Positions 16,207 to 25,766 are shown, counted from the first letter of the stretch. The stretch: 64,000 nucleotides of DNA from Acidobacteriaceae bacterium (GCA_028283625.1 JAPWKG010000004.1:1-64000); one strand, 5' to 3'. The notes: a model not told the origin generated them from the letters alone. Numbers and translations are program-made.

Positions 16207-17790
16207 TTGAGCCAGCCCTTATATCGACGTTTGGTGGTCGTTCTGTGCGCCTGGTTGGCGGCATGGACCTGGCTTTCCTGGCCTTCGATGCAGGATGATG
16301 CCTTGATCCATCTGCGGTATGCGGATCATCTGCTGCATCATCACATGGTCTCGTACGACGGGGTGCATGCAACGTTCGGCGCAAGCAGCCTGCTGTACAT
16401 CACGCTGCTTGCTGCGCTGCGAACGGTGTGGCACACACCGTTGCTTCCGCGTGCGGTGTCTTCGATCGCACACTGGTGCTTGTTTGCGCTACTGGTGTGG
16501 GGCTTTGCGCGTGTCTCTCGACGGCGTGGTGTGGTGAGCTGGTTTGCTGTGGCCACGCTGCTCTGCTGCGTTATGCCATCTGCAACGCGCTGGTTGCAGG
16601 ATGGAATGGAAACCTCGCTGACGCTTGTGGTCGTGGTCCTTTGGGCGTTTTGGATCTATCGCGCTTGCCGCGAAGCCTTTATCCCGGGTAGAGCCGTTGT
16701 TGCCATGACGTTTGCCGCCATGTTGACTCTGCTGTTGCGTATCGAGTTTCTGATGTTCCTCGGTGTGCTTTCAGCGATGCTCTTCTTTGCTCGGCGCGAA
16801 CGCGGGGTACAAGAGTCAGTAGCCGTTACGCTACGCGTGTGCCTTGGCCCATTGCTCGGTGGCCTGCTTGGAGCGGGGTTGGTCATTGCCCTGATGGGGA
16901 CGCTGCTGCCGGATACCGCGGTTTCAAAAGCGGTGGGTGGACAGTATTGGCTTGCAACGCTGCAGTCTTCAATGGACGTGATTGCAAGCTCGTTGTCGTT
17001 CGGCATGGGCCTGCTGCTTTTCTGGTTGTTGAGCGGGCTGGTATTGGCAGGAAGCGGAGCGTGGAAAACGCTTTCGTTTTGGTGTGCGAACTGCCTCTTC
17101 CCGGTGACGCTTTTTCTCGCGGCGGTCCGTGGGCAGACGATTCAAGGGTTTCGTTACTTCGCGTGGACGTTGTTGTTTTCGCTGGTATGGAACGTCCTAC
17201 TGCTCTCAGAGAGTGCTGCAGAGGAGCAAAGCCGCTGGGGACGATTTGCGGCAATGGCTCTTTGCGGTGTGATCGTACTTGGGCAGGTGAAAGAGTCGCA
17301 GCTGTTCCTGCGCATGTTCCGGCAGCGAGCACAGGCTGTCGACGCATTGCGTGCGCAGCATCTTGAACAGCTACACGGTATGCGCGTGACGGCGTTTGAT
17401 ATTGGCTGGATCGGTTACTTCGCGCAGTCGGATGTCTGCGATGTTGGCGGTCTGGTCAGCGGGCGAGAGTGGGCGAAGCTGCCTGTGGAGAAGCGTGCCG
17501 CGGTGTGTATCAGCGATCCGAAGCCAGGGCTTTTCTTTGTCAACGAGGGCTATCAGATCTACTGGATGCGTGATGGTATTCCCGGCTATACCAAGCCGAC
17601 GCCGGATTATGTGAACTGGAAGATCTGCGGTGAGTACAACATGGCCAACGTGACCCGGCCTGATTGGCATTACCTGATCGCTCCGCCGGAGCTTGCGCCA
17701 AAGGTTTGTGCGGCAACCGGTCAGCAACCGCGCCCTATTACTGAGTTGCTGCCTCCAACCGGTGGAGCGATTCTTCATCGGAGCGAGTAA
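16207..17790 (+). CDS. Multi-span membrane protein, GT-C/GT39-like (putative polyprenyl-phosphate-sugar transferase)
   Basis: About 527 residues with roughly ten hydrophobic helices and a soluble C-terminal part (about 390-527). The first extracytoplasmic loop starts SMQDDALIHLRYADHLLHH; a DD or DE pair in this loop is the catalytic hallmark of GT-C enzymes that use lipid-phosphate sugars. The C-terminal region resembles periplasmic domains of uncharacterised GT39-type proteins. Start is uncertain: TTG 16207 lies 7 nt after a TAGCCT hexamer (16194-16199), while GTG 16180 lacks a Shine-Dalgarno. The next membrane protein begins 4 nt after its stop, so the two form an operon. Substrate and acceptor are unknown. 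Confidence 0.6.
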   Translation: MSQPLYRRLVVVLCAWLAAWTWLSWPSMQDDALIHLRYADHLLHHHMVSYDGVHATFGASSLLYITLLAALRTVWHTPLLPRAVSSIAHWCLFALLVWGFARVSRRRGVVSWFAVATLLCCVMPSATRWLQDGMETSLTLVVVVLWAFWIYRACREAFIPGRAVVAMTFAAMLTLLLRIEFLMFLGVLSAMLFFARRERGVQESVAVTLRVCLGPLLGGLLGAGLVIALMGTLLPDTAVSKAVGGQYWLATLQSSMDVIASSLSFGMGLLLFWLLSGLVLAGSGAWKTLSFWCANCLFPVTLFLAAVRGQTIQGFRYFAWTLLFSLVWNVLLLSESAAEEQSRWGRFAAMALCGVIVLGQVKESQLFLRMFRQRAQAVDALRAQHLEQLHGMRVTAFDIGWIGYFAQSDVCDVGGLVSGREWAKLPVEKRAAVCISDPKPGLFFVNEGYQIYWMRDGIPGYTKPTPDYVNWKICGEYNMANVTRPDWHYLIAPPELAPKVCAATGQQPRPITELLPPTGGAILHRSE

Positions 17791-17794
17791 GAAA

Positions 17795-19441
17795 ATGCGG
17801 AACTCATCGTATGGTGCAACGGAGCGAGTTGCACGCTGGCTGGTCGCGGTTTTTTTGTTTGCGGCGCTGCTGCTGTATGCTGTGCACTTTCTGCATCTCG
17901 ACGCAGACTTTCCGAACAACTCTCCCTGGGTGGATTGGTCAAAGTACACCGATGAGGGATGGTACGGTGATGCGGCGATTCGCCACTTCATGACAGGTCA
18001 CTGGTACTGGAAGGGTGACTTCAATCCCGCCGTAGCGTTGCCGGTGTGGCCCGCGCTGGAGTGGCCTGTTTTTGCGCTCTTCGGTGTTTCACCAACGGTT
18101 GCACGCGCACTTACGCTTTGTGTTTTCGGAATCACGCTCGTTGGCTTCTATGGACTGCTGCGACGCTTTGCGCGCATTGAGCGGCGGGAGAACGGGCCGT
18201 CGCTTGCTCCGGCAATCTGTGTTTTTTTGATGTGTGCCAGCCCCTTCTTCTTCGTCTTCGAGAGGATGGCGATTCTTGAGCCGACGCTGATCATGCTGAT
18301 GGTCCTGGCTCTGCTGAGCGCAAGCTCCATGCATCGTTGGCGCGCACCCGGAGTCGCGCTCTGGGCCAGGGCATGGCCTTTGCTGGCGCTTGGATTACTT
18401 TTGCCCGCTATGGTGCTGACCAAGACGACCGGGCTTTTTCTGGTGCCTGCACTGGCGTATTTTGTGTGGGCGCGAGCTGGGTATCGCTGGCGCCATGCGC
18501 TGGAGATGGGGCTGCCGCCCGCACTGATCGGCGTGGTGCTCTGGTGTGTCTATTTCTTCGCCTGTGTGCGGCCTCATTATCTTGAGGACTATCGCTATCT
18601 GTTCAGCGCCAATGCCTACACGGGCATTCTGCTGGAGCCCTTCGATACGGTTGTTCTCAACACTTTTTCTGACGGCGTGTGGATGGGGCACCTGCTCTAT
18701 CTGGCGTTCTACACCGTGCTGGTGCTAATGCTCTTCTGGCGCCCGAAACTGTTCTGGAACCCGCTCGTGCCCACGCTGCTGTTGTGGGCTGGTGGGTATA
18801 CGCTATTTCTGGCCTATCACAACAATCTGCAGCCGCGGTATTACCTGGTGGTTGCTGCTCCCATCACGGCCTTGGTGGCGTTGGGTCTGGACAGTTTCCG
18901 GCACGGGTTTGCTGCACGGCGAGAGTTGTGGGCCACCTGTATCGTGGCTGTGTTGACGCTCGGCATCTCCTGGCCCGGGATGATGTATCTGTTGCAGATC
19001 GCCACGCACCCGACCTACCAATTCAAGGCTGCGGCTCAGCAGATAGCGCGCATTGTGCGTTCGACGCCGGACCACTCCCCGTTGATTCTTTCTATCTCCG
19101 GTTCGGACATCACACTGATGACCGGTTTGCCTTCGATCGACGATGACTTCGGCACCCTGGAACTGAGCGAGCGCGTGCGGCAGTATCAGCCCGGCTGGTA
19201 TGTTGCCTGGAACGAGCTGGACGACGACAAGATGGATGCCCTTACGCCGCTGTACCATCCCGTACGCGTAGCGGCGATTCCGGCGTTGGACGATCAGGAC
19301 CGCAATCTGCTGATTCTGTATCGGCTCGACCCCGGGATGGAAGCGCCCACGCCGCACCGTCGGCGTTTCAAACGGCCCACGCCCAAGCCTCTTCAGACCA
19401 AGGTGGGCCAGCAACCGACGACGACACAGCTGGAACACTAG
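17795..19441 (+). CDS. Multi-span membrane glycosyltransferase-like protein (GT39/ArnT-like)
   Basis: 548 residues with about 9-11 membrane helices. The first loop contains SKYTDEGWYGDAAIRH, a DE-type acidic motif at the place used by ArnT/PMT-like GT-C enzymes, followed by GHWYWKGDFNPAVALPVWP. MVLTKTTGLFLVPALAYF resembles the core helix of GT39 proteins. The C-terminal 60 residues are basic and Pro-rich (RRRFKRPTPKPLQTK). The ATG at 17795 is 4 nt after the stop of the upstream gene; an in-frame ATG at 17693 lies inside that gene and is less likely. The pair probably modifies an envelope glycan or protein from a polyprenyl-phosphate donor (inference). Confidence 0.68.
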   Translation: MRNSSYGATERVARWLVAVFLFAALLLYAVHFLHLDADFPNNSPWVDWSKYTDEGWYGDAAIRHFMTGHWYWKGDFNPAVALPVWPALEWPVFALFGVSPTVARALTLCVFGITLVGFYGLLRRFARIERRENGPSLAPAICVFLMCASPFFFVFERMAILEPTLIMLMVLALLSASSMHRWRAPGVALWARAWPLLALGLLLPAMVLTKTTGLFLVPALAYFVWARAGYRWRHALEMGLPPALIGVVLWCVYFFACVRPHYLEDYRYLFSANAYTGILLEPFDTVVLNTFSDGVWMGHLLYLAFYTVLVLMLFWRPKLFWNPLVPTLLLWAGGYTLFLAYHNNLQPRYYLVVAAPITALVALGLDSFRHGFAARRELWATCIVAVLTLGISWPGMMYLLQIATHPTYQFKAAAQQIARIVRSTPDHSPLILSISGSDITLMTGLPSIDDDFGTLELSERVRQYQPGWYVAWNELDDDKMDALTPLYHPVRVAAIPALDDQDRNLLILYRLDPGMEAPTPHRRRFKRPTPKPLQTKVGQQPTTTQLEH

Positions 19442-19662
19442 TCCGGTTCGCGCGGTTTTATACGGTTGCTCATCTTGAGCCTATGTGAGTAGAAACGCAT
19501 GCTCACCGGTTTGGCGTAGTTTGCCGGTTGCGTGCGAACCCGAGTAGTAACCACGGGGTTTTGCATACAGGGAACTATGCGCGGCCGTATTACGTTACAG
19601 CGTTTTGGCAGTCTATTGCATCAGCAACAGGCTCCTACATTTCTGAATATCTGTTGGTTATT

Positions 19663-22407
19663 ATGCGTCGCTTCTTGCTCGTCGTCTTGTGGTTGTGTTT
19701 AGGTCCTACCGTTTTTGCGCAAAGTGCCAATCGCCCGGTTTCGCTTTCCGGGGTTGTAACGGACCCTTCCGGGGCGCTGATTCCTGGAGCCAGGGTTCAT
19801 GTGGGCACGATTGCTTCAGCGCAGGGGTGGAATGCGACGGCGGACGGCGCGGGGAAGTTCTCGCTGGCTGTGCCGTCCGGTACCTACATCCTGGTGGTTA
19901 CGGCGGAAGGGTTCAACGCATTTAGCCGCGAACTGGCGCTGAGCGTGGGAGCACAGCAGAGCCTTACGGTAAAGCTGGAGATTGCGAGCGCTGACGAAAC
20001 GATCGAAGTCAGCGGATCGCAGGGCAACGCCCTGAGCGAGTCGTCCAATAAGAGCGCGCTTGTACTTGGAGCAGATCAGCTGGCTACGCTTTCCGACGAT
20101 GACACGACCTTCCAGCAGCAGCTGCAGGCTATCGCGGGTGGAGACGGCGAGCATCCGCTCCAGGTGTATGTCGATGGCTTTCAGGGCGGACAGTTTCCTC
20201 CCAAGAGCGCGATCCGTGAGGTTCGCATCAACCAGAACACGTACTCTGCCGAGTATGACGAGCTGGGCTTCGGACGCATCGAGATCGAAACCAAGCCGGG
20301 GTACGGAAAGCTGCACGGCACCATTGATGCTTTTGGCAATGACTCTGACTTCAACTCGCAGAATCCATTCCTGCATAGCTCGGAGCCAGGGTATTACCGT
20401 GTGCATTACCTGGGCAACGTAAGTGGTTCGCTGGATACGAAAAGTTCGTTTTTTCTGAACGGCGAGTACTACAACCAGCAGAACAACGCGATCGTAAATG
20501 CGACCACCGCGGATGGTTTGTACAACAAGGCCATTGCGAATCCGCAGATCACGCAGGACTATTCCGGACGTTACGATCGCCAGTGGTCGACCAACAATAC
20601 TGCGACGATTCGTTATGAGTTCGACCGCGTAAGCCAGACGAACGCCGGTCTTAGCTCACAGCTGCTGTTGCCTACGCAGGCGTACACCTCGGTCAACACA
20701 ACGCAGACGCTGCAGGTTGGCAATACGCAGGTCATTACACCGCATCTGGAAAACGATGTGCGCTTTCAGTGGCAACGCACGGCGATCTCGCAGGACCCGG
20801 TGAGCGAAGAAGCCACGGTCGTTGTCTCGGGTACTTTTACCGGCGGCGGAAGCCCCACGCAGAAATATCGCGATTCGTTGAACCAGTACCAGTTTGAAGA
20901 CAAGGGAAGCTGGGAGCACGGCAAGCATTTTCTGCGCTATGGCTTCCGTTTCCGCTTCTATCAAGAGGACAATCGGTCAAACGCGGGCTTCAACGGCTCG
21001 TATACCTTCTCCAATCTCTCAAGTTTTGAGGCGGGCACCCCTTCGCAGGTCTCTGTAACGCAGGGGCGGTCACACTTTGCCGTTTCCACGGCGGACTTTG
21101 CCTGGTATGCGGAGGATGAGTGGAAGCTGCGCAAGAATCTGACGCTGGATTTTGGTGTACGTGTTGAGACGCAGACCGCGATTCCGGATCACTTCGATCC
21201 TTCGCCGCATCTGGGCTTTGCCTGGGCCATTGGAGCGAAGGAGAAGAAGCCTGCCTGGATGACGTTACGTGGCGGAGGCGCAATCTTTTACGATCGCTTC
21301 GATGTCGGCAATCTGCTAACGACGGTGCAGCGTGCCTCGGGTTCCGGTCAGCGTGTGTATACCTCGACCTCGCCGGGTACGTGCAGTAACTTTGCGCAGG
21401 CTCCTACGCTGGAGTGCTTGAATACGACTACCGCCGCGTCGCAGACCACCTACACCGTCGATCCGCACTTCCACAGCTCATACGGCATCAACGCTGGTCT
21501 GACCGCAGAGTTTCCTTTGGGCAAGCGCGGTAACATCTCGTTCAACTACCTCTTTGAGCGTGCGTTGCACAGCTATGTCTCCATCAACGCCAATGCGCCC
21601 CGCGCCGATCATACCCAGCCTTATGGAAGCGATGCCGGCGTGATGGATCAGTTCACCTCGGGTGGCCGTGGGTACGGAAACTGGCTCTTTGCCAATCCTC
21701 GCCTGGATCTGAGCAAGTCCATTCATTGGTGGGCGTTTGCCATCTACCAGCACGTGAACTCAGATCGTCAGTCGGCGACCAACTTTGCCTCAAACAGCTA
21801 CAACATTCATCAAGATTACGGACGCAGCGCCTACGATCGTCACTTCGCCACCTTTACGGGCCTCGACAGCACCTTGCCGCTGGGCTTCACCTTCAGTACC
21901 TTTCTGGCGTTGCGCGGTGGCCAGCCCTTCAACATCACCACTGGTAATGACGATAACGAGGACACGATCTACAACGATCGGCCGACCTATGCCGGAGCGT
22001 TCTCCGATGCGAGTAAGGTTGTCCATACTCCCTGGGGTAGCTTCGATCAGACACCGGTTGCCGGCAACAAGCTGATCCCGGTCAACCTCGGCCACTCTCC
22101 CCGGTTTCTCAGCCTGCAGGTGCAGCTGGGACGTACCTGGAAGTTTGGTCCGCGTGTCGCGGATGATGCCAGCGATGTTCTGACCGCGTCCAGCAAGGAC
22201 GGCAAGCCTGCTCCTTTGCCGGACCCGCGCTATAGTATCGACTTCTCCGTCGAGGTGCAGAACATTACCAACACGGTGAGCCCGGCTTCACGAATCGGCG
22301 TGCTGAGTTCGTCCAACTTTGGCAAGTCGATCGGGACCTCTAATACATTCCTGACGACCAGCGCGGCGAACCGCACGCTCATGCTGCACACCGGCTTCCG
22401 GTTCTAA
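19663..22407 (+). CDS. TonB-dependent receptor, CarboxypepD_reg-like N-terminal domain (second copy)
   Basis: 914 residues. Signal peptide 1-19 (ends VFA). Carboxypeptidase-regulatory-like domain at about 25-110 (SLSGVVTDPSGALIPGARV), plug-like region about 120-220 (VYVDGFQGGQFPPKSAIREV, GFGRIEIETKPGYG), then a barrel ending TLMLHTGFRF with terminal Phe. It is a different subtype from the receptor at 11.8 kb: shorter, with an acidic pre-plug stretch (LATLSDDDTTFQQQL). The ATG at 19663 is the one that starts a clean signal peptide; an in-frame upstream ATG at 19528 would bury it. It is monocistronic, closed by a terminator. Ligand unknown. Confidence 0.88.
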   Translation: MRRFLLVVLWLCLGPTVFAQSANRPVSLSGVVTDPSGALIPGARVHVGTIASAQGWNATADGAGKFSLAVPSGTYILVVTAEGFNAFSRELALSVGAQQSLTVKLEIASADETIEVSGSQGNALSESSNKSALVLGADQLATLSDDDTTFQQQLQAIAGGDGEHPLQVYVDGFQGGQFPPKSAIREVRINQNTYSAEYDELGFGRIEIETKPGYGKLHGTIDAFGNDSDFNSQNPFLHSSEPGYYRVHYLGNVSGSLDTKSSFFLNGEYYNQQNNAIVNATTADGLYNKAIANPQITQDYSGRYDRQWSTNNTATIRYEFDRVSQTNAGLSSQLLLPTQAYTSVNTTQTLQVGNTQVITPHLENDVRFQWQRTAISQDPVSEEATVVVSGTFTGGGSPTQKYRDSLNQYQFEDKGSWEHGKHFLRYGFRFRFYQEDNRSNAGFNGSYTFSNLSSFEAGTPSQVSVTQGRSHFAVSTADFAWYAEDEWKLRKNLTLDFGVRVETQTAIPDHFDPSPHLGFAWAIGAKEKKPAWMTLRGGGAIFYDRFDVGNLLTTVQRASGSGQRVYTSTSPGTCSNFAQAPTLECLNTTTAASQTTYTVDPHFHSSYGINAGLTAEFPLGKRGNISFNYLFERALHSYVSINANAPRADHTQPYGSDAGVMDQFTSGGRGYGNWLFANPRLDLSKSIHWWAFAIYQHVNSDRQSATNFASNSYNIHQDYGRSAYDRHFATFTGLDSTLPLGFTFSTFLALRGGQPFNITTGNDDNEDTIYNDRPTYAGAFSDASKVVHTPWGSFDQTPVAGNKLIPVNLGHSPRFLSLQVQLGRTWKFGPRVADDASDVLTASSKDGKPAPLPDPRYSIDFSVEVQNITNTVSPASRIGVLSSSNFGKSIGTSNTFLTTSAANRTLMLHTGFRF

Positions 22408-22428
22408 GCGCGAGCAGAGAGACGTATC

Positions 22429-22459
22429 AGAAGGAGCCTCGGAAGAGGCTCCTTCTTTG
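22429..22459 (+). terminator. Rho-independent terminator of the second TonB receptor
   Basis: AGAAGGAGCCTC (22429-22440), GGAA loop, GAGGCTCCTTCT (22445-22456), then TT. The stem is 12 perfect pairs. Confidence 0.8.
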
Positions 22460-22698
22460 CTTGCGTGGCTGCGGAGCATGGTTGATACTAAAGCGGACTC
22501 TTATGGTCGGATATGGGTATCTCTGCCTGCCTGGCTTCAGTGCGCCGGATGGAGACGTCCCGATCTCCGCTCTCCCACCTGTGCGGCGAGTGTTTTAGAC
22601 CGGACATAAACACAGCAACCACGCATAGTGGCAACCGGCGGCTCGCGGCTGATCGATTGGCTGGGTCCTGGGCTGTCCGGGTGCGCGCAGGGGGAAAC

Positions 22699-23226
22699 GT
22701 GAAAATTAACGTTATTTATGGCACAGATAATGGCAACACACGCAGGGTTGCCGAGCAGATTGCGGAAAGATGTGCGGGCAGGGTGGTCGATATCTGCGCC
22801 GCGACGCCGCAGGACTTCAGCGACTGCGATCTATTGATTCTGGGAGCACCGACCAGCGGTTACGGTGATCTGCAGGTGGATTGGGAGTGCCGCCTGGGAG
22901 TCTTCAGCGAAGTCGGCCTTTCCGGGAAAAAGGTGGCTCTCTTCGGGCTGGGTGACCAGATGAGCTACTGCGACACCTTCGTGGACGCGATGGGGCTGCT
23001 CTACGACGCCGTTGTCGCACAGGGAGCCGTCGTTCTGGGAGCGACCGCAACCAGCGGTTACGATTTTTATAGTTCGGCGGCTGTGCGGGAAGAACGCTTT
23101 GTCGGCCTGGCGCTGGATGAGGATAATCAACAGGATCAGACGGTTCCGCGTATCGCCGGGTGGGTCGCGGAGCTGGTGCAGGCGGCCGCGCTGCCAGTGG
23201 AAGAGCTGGTGGCCCGGGCCAGCTAG
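22699..23226 (+). CDS. Flavodoxin (FMN electron carrier, long-chain type)
   Basis: 175 residues. MKINVIYGTDNGNTRRVAEQ gives the FMN-phosphate loop (T/D-GNT) right at the N-terminus; LLILGAPTSGYGDLQVDWE and GLGDQMSYCDTF supply the isoalloxazine-binding loops with aromatic residues. Flavodoxins shuttle low-potential electrons and replace ferredoxin under iron limitation. Length and the inserted loop (about 118-140) fit the long-chain class. Start is GTG at 22699, supported by AGGGGGA 3-9 nt upstream; an in-frame ATG at 22513 would add 62 unrelated residues and is rejected. The 239 bp before it hold no other gene. It stands alone before the ribosomal operon. Confidence 0.87.
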   Translation: MKINVIYGTDNGNTRRVAEQIAERCAGRVVDICAATPQDFSDCDLLILGAPTSGYGDLQVDWECRLGVFSEVGLSGKKVALFGLGDQMSYCDTFVDAMGLLYDAVVAQGAVVLGATATSGYDFYSSAAVREERFVGLALDEDNQQDQTVPRIAGWVAELVQAAALPVEELVARAS

Positions 23227-23245
23227 TGTGGTGGCCCAATTTCCG

Positions 23246-23274
23246 TTGACTTCTGGCTGGGTTGTGGATAACCT
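23246..23274 (+). promoter_or_regulatory. Sigma70-type promoter of the rplM operon
   Basis: TTGACT (23246-23251), a 17-bp spacer and TAACCT (23269-23274). It lies just after the flavodoxin stop and predicts an rplM transcript with a leader of about 340 nt. Confidence 0.65.
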
Positions 23275-23621
23275 AGAGGCTCGCGCAGTCCTGCGTCTGC
23301 GCTTCGGTGTGTTTGCCTGCGGAACAACGGCAGCCCGAGGCTTAGGGACGACGGACATTGTGGCGAGAGAAGTCCTGGATTCTCCGGGCTTTATTCCGAG
23401 AGATGCGGCCGCGACACGCCGACCTCCCTTAGGAAACTCGCTCCCCAGCCAGCAGCAATGAGGGCTCTGTGCGCTCCAACAATCATGTTTTACCTGTTTT
23501 GCGTCTGCGGGAAATCGGTCCTGCTGCGCTCTTGGTGCGGGTGAACCAGCAGCCAGAATATCTTCGCGGAACACGCCGGGCACGCAGCGCCGAAGACGGC
23601 AGAAGCAAGGAGTACGGAAAG
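23275..23621 (+). other. Long untranslated leader of rplM-rpsI (347 bp, no supported gene)
   Basis: The region between the promoter and the rplM start is far longer than needed for translation. It contains small stems, e.g. CTGCT/AGCAG around 23521-23555. L13 (rplM) represses its own operon through leader structure in other bacteria, so an autoregulatory element is plausible here, but no known L13-leader consensus was recognised. A 28-codon open frame at 23458-23544 has no Shine-Dalgarno. Confidence 0.35.
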
Positions 23622-24050
23622 ATGTCGACGACAATTCCCAGTGGCAAGAACATCGAACGCAAGTGGTATGTTCTGGACGCTGAAGGCCAGACTCTCGGCC
23701 GCCTCGCATCGCAGGCAGCCAGCATCCTCGCGGGTAAGTTGAACCCGCTCTACACGCCGTACATCGATATGGGCGATCACGTCATCGTGATCAACGCCGA
23801 AAAGATCGTTGTAACCGGCCAGAAGGCACAGCAGAAGCTGTATCGCCGCTACACGGGTTTCCCCGGTGGTCTGCGCGAAGAAGGCTTCACCAAGCTGCTC
23901 GCACGCCGCCCCGAGAAGATTGCGGAAGAAGCGATCAAGGGCATGCTGCCCAAGTCCAAGCTGGGCCGTCAGATGGCGACCAAGCTCAAGGTCTACAAGG
24001 GCTCCGAGCATCCGCACAAGGCTCAGCAGCCTGTTGCATTTGGCGCCTAG
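23622..24050 (+). CDS. rplM: 50S ribosomal protein L13 (uL13)
   Basis: 142 residues, the normal length. [20 protein letters not shown] at the N-terminus, [22 protein letters not shown] in the middle and [17 protein letters not shown] at the C-terminus are standard uL13 blocks. It binds 23S rRNA early in large-subunit assembly. The ATG at 23622 follows AAGGAG (23607-23612). First gene of rplM-rpsI, 86 nt before rpsI, with a strong promoter and a long leader. Confidence 0.97.
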   Translation: MSTTIPSGKNIERKWYVLDAEGQTLGRLASQAASILAGKLNPLYTPYIDMGDHVIVINAEKIVVTGQKAQQKLYRRYTGFPGGLREEGFTKLLARRPEKIAEEAIKGMLPKSKLGRQMATKLKVYKGSEHPHKAQQPVAFGA

Positions 24051-24136
24051 TTGCAGCGTTCAGCCACAGGATTGCGGCTGAGTGTTAAGAGCTTTCGCGG
24101 TACAGACTTTCGAGGGCAAACGCCCCAGAGGAATTT

Positions 24137-24532
24137 ATGGCAAACCTGATTCAGTATTACGGCACCGGTCGTCGCAAGAGCGCGATCGCCCGCGTGTTCC
24201 TTCGCCCCGGTTCGGGCGAGTTTACCGTCAACGGTAAGAAGTTTGAAGAGTACTTTGTGACCCCGGCGCAGCGCGCTGCCGCAAAGTCTCCGCTGGCCAC
24301 CCCTGAGATCAACGAGACGTTCGACGTGCTGACCACGGTTCGTGGTGGCGGCGTCAACGGTCAGGCTGATGCGGTCAAGCTCGGCATTGCACGTGCGCTG
24401 ATGGAGTTCAACGGCGAGCTGCGCAAGGCGCTCAAGTCCGCTGGCTTCGTTACCCGCGATGCTCGTGGCAAGGAACGTAAGAAGTACGGCCAGAAGGGCG
24501 CTCGCGCTCGCTTCCAGTTCAGCAAGCGCTAG
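24137..24532 (+). CDS. rpsI: 30S ribosomal protein S9 (uS9)
   Basis: 131 residues. The protein shows [20 protein letters not shown] at the N-terminus, [20 protein letters not shown] in the centre and the basic tail ending QFSKR, whose final Lys-Arg reaches the P-site tRNA anticodon. GAGG lies just before the ATG. The 86-nt gap after rplM contains a small CAGCC/GGCTG stem. The rplM-rpsI order is universal; here rpsB-tsf follows directly. Confidence 0.97.
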   Translation: MANLIQYYGTGRRKSAIARVFLRPGSGEFTVNGKKFEEYFVTPAQRAAAKSPLATPEINETFDVLTTVRGGGVNGQADAVKLGIARALMEFNGELRKALKSAGFVTRDARGKERKKYGQKGARARFQFSKR

Positions 24533-24661
24533 TCGCTTGGCTGTGTGCGAGGGCTGGGATTCGGTTTCCGTATCCTGGCTCTCGCAACTGGCCTCTTTCG
24601 CTTCACCCGTCGGCATGTGGCTGACGGCCGGAACTTAATCTCCCCCCAACCCAGGGACTTA

Positions 24662-24704
24662 ATCGCCTCAACAAGAGAGTCGCTCTCGGATTTACCGAGG
24701 CGAT
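24662..24704 (+). promoter_or_regulatory. Nested hairpin in the rpsB leader, candidate autoregulatory element
   Basis: ATCGCCTC (24662-24669) pairs exactly with GAGGCGAT (24697-24704), and inside it GAGAG (24675-24679) pairs with CTCTC (24683-24687) around TCG. The outer stem ends 20 nt before the rpsB ATG, close to its ribosome-binding site. Confidence 0.5.
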
Positions 24705-24724
24705 GCCCAGAAAAGGAATTTACG

Positions 24725-25654
24725 ATGGCCTCCATCACTATGAAGGAACTGCTCGAAGCGGGCGTTCACTTTGGACACCAGACCAAGCGTTGGAACCCGA
24801 AGATGAAGGAATATATCTTCGGCGAGCGCAACGGCATCTACATCATCGACCTGCAGAAGACCTTGAAGATGTTCAAGGAAGCTTCGAAGTTCGTCAGCGA
24901 CCTGACCGCCACCGGCAAGCTCGTGCTCTTCGTGGGCACCAAGCGCCAGGCTCAGGACGCGGTTGCTGAAGAGGCGACCCGCGCAGGCATGCCGTACATC
25001 AACTCGCGCTGGCTCGGCGGTCTGCTCACCAACTGGGTGACCGTGCAGAAGTCGGTAAAGCGCCTGACCGAGCTCGACGAAATGTCGGTCGACGGCCGCT
25101 ACGAGCTGCTCACCAAGAAGGAAGTCATCAAGCTGGAGCGCGAGCGCAAGGCTCTGTCGACCTCGCTGTCGGGTATCAAGAACATGAAGCGCCTGCCGGA
25201 CGCGATCTTCATCATTGACTCGAACAACGAAGCGATCGCTGTTTCGGAAGCACGCAAGCTCGGCATCCCGGTCGTTGCAGTGGTGGATACCAACTGCGAT
25301 CCGACCGTGGTTGACTATGTGATCCCGGGCAACGATGATGCTCTGCGCGCGATCCGCCTGTTCACGACCAAGATTGCGGATGCCGCTTACGAGGGCACGC
25401 AGCTGATCTCTGAGAAGGCTTTCTCGGGCGAGTATGACGATGTCACCCCGATCGCAACCGAGTCGCAGTTCCTGGGCGAGGATGCAGAAGCCGCTGCTGC
25501 TGAGGCACAGGTTACCGCCGGTGCAGCTCCTGCTTCCGTTGAGGAAGAAGAAGAGAACATCGATCTGAACGCAGCGCTGGGCGGCGGAATCCGCAAGGCT
25601 CCCGTTGCTGCTGAAGCAGAGACCGAGCCGGAAACGGCTGAAGCGACTGCCTAA
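24725..25654 (+). CDS. rpsB: 30S ribosomal protein S2 (uS2) with an acidic C-terminal extension
   Basis: 309 residues, against about 240 in Escherichia coli. The core (1-230) has [50 protein letters not shown] and VDTNCDP. The additional 75 residues are rich in Ala and Glu ([22 protein letters not shown]) and low in basic residues, so likely disordered. S2 is added late to the 30S subunit and recruits S1. The ATG at 24725 has AAAAGGAA upstream. The leader carries a nested hairpin. A terminator-like stem with a UUCG loop separates it from tsf. Confidence 0.96.
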   Translation: MASITMKELLEAGVHFGHQTKRWNPKMKEYIFGERNGIYIIDLQKTLKMFKEASKFVSDLTATGKLVLFVGTKRQAQDAVAEEATRAGMPYINSRWLGGLLTNWVTVQKSVKRLTELDEMSVDGRYELLTKKEVIKLERERKALSTSLSGIKNMKRLPDAIFIIDSNNEAIAVSEARKLGIPVVAVVDTNCDPTVVDYVIPGNDDALRAIRLFTTKIADAAYEGTQLISEKAFSGEYDDVTPIATESQFLGEDAEAAAAEAQVTAGAAPASVEEEEENIDLNAALGGGIRKAPVAAEAETEPETAEATA

Positions 25655-25680
25655 GCAGAGGGTCGCGGCCACCTTTAGCG

Positions 25681-25712
25681 AAGGCGCGGGCTTCGGCTCG
25701 CGCCTTTTCTTC
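25681..25712 (+). terminator. UUCG-capped hairpin between rpsB and tsf (terminator or attenuator)
   Basis: AAGGCGCGGGC, TTCG loop, GCTCGCGCCTT (one G-T pair), then TTCTT. It could partly end rpsB transcripts before tsf, giving S2 in excess over EF-Ts. Confidence 0.65.
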
Positions 25713-25766
25713 GAGACGTAACGTACGCGTGGCACACTCCACGCAAAGGATGAAGGGACAAGAACA

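Noticed and set aside
22615..22636. A small imperfect stem in the 239-bp gap before the flavodoxin gene
   Set aside because: Short arms with mismatches and no neighbouring motif; expected by chance.
23458..23544. A Cys-rich 28-codon frame in the rplM leader
   Set aside because: No Shine-Dalgarno and no TANNNT at the right distance; more likely part of untranslated RNA.
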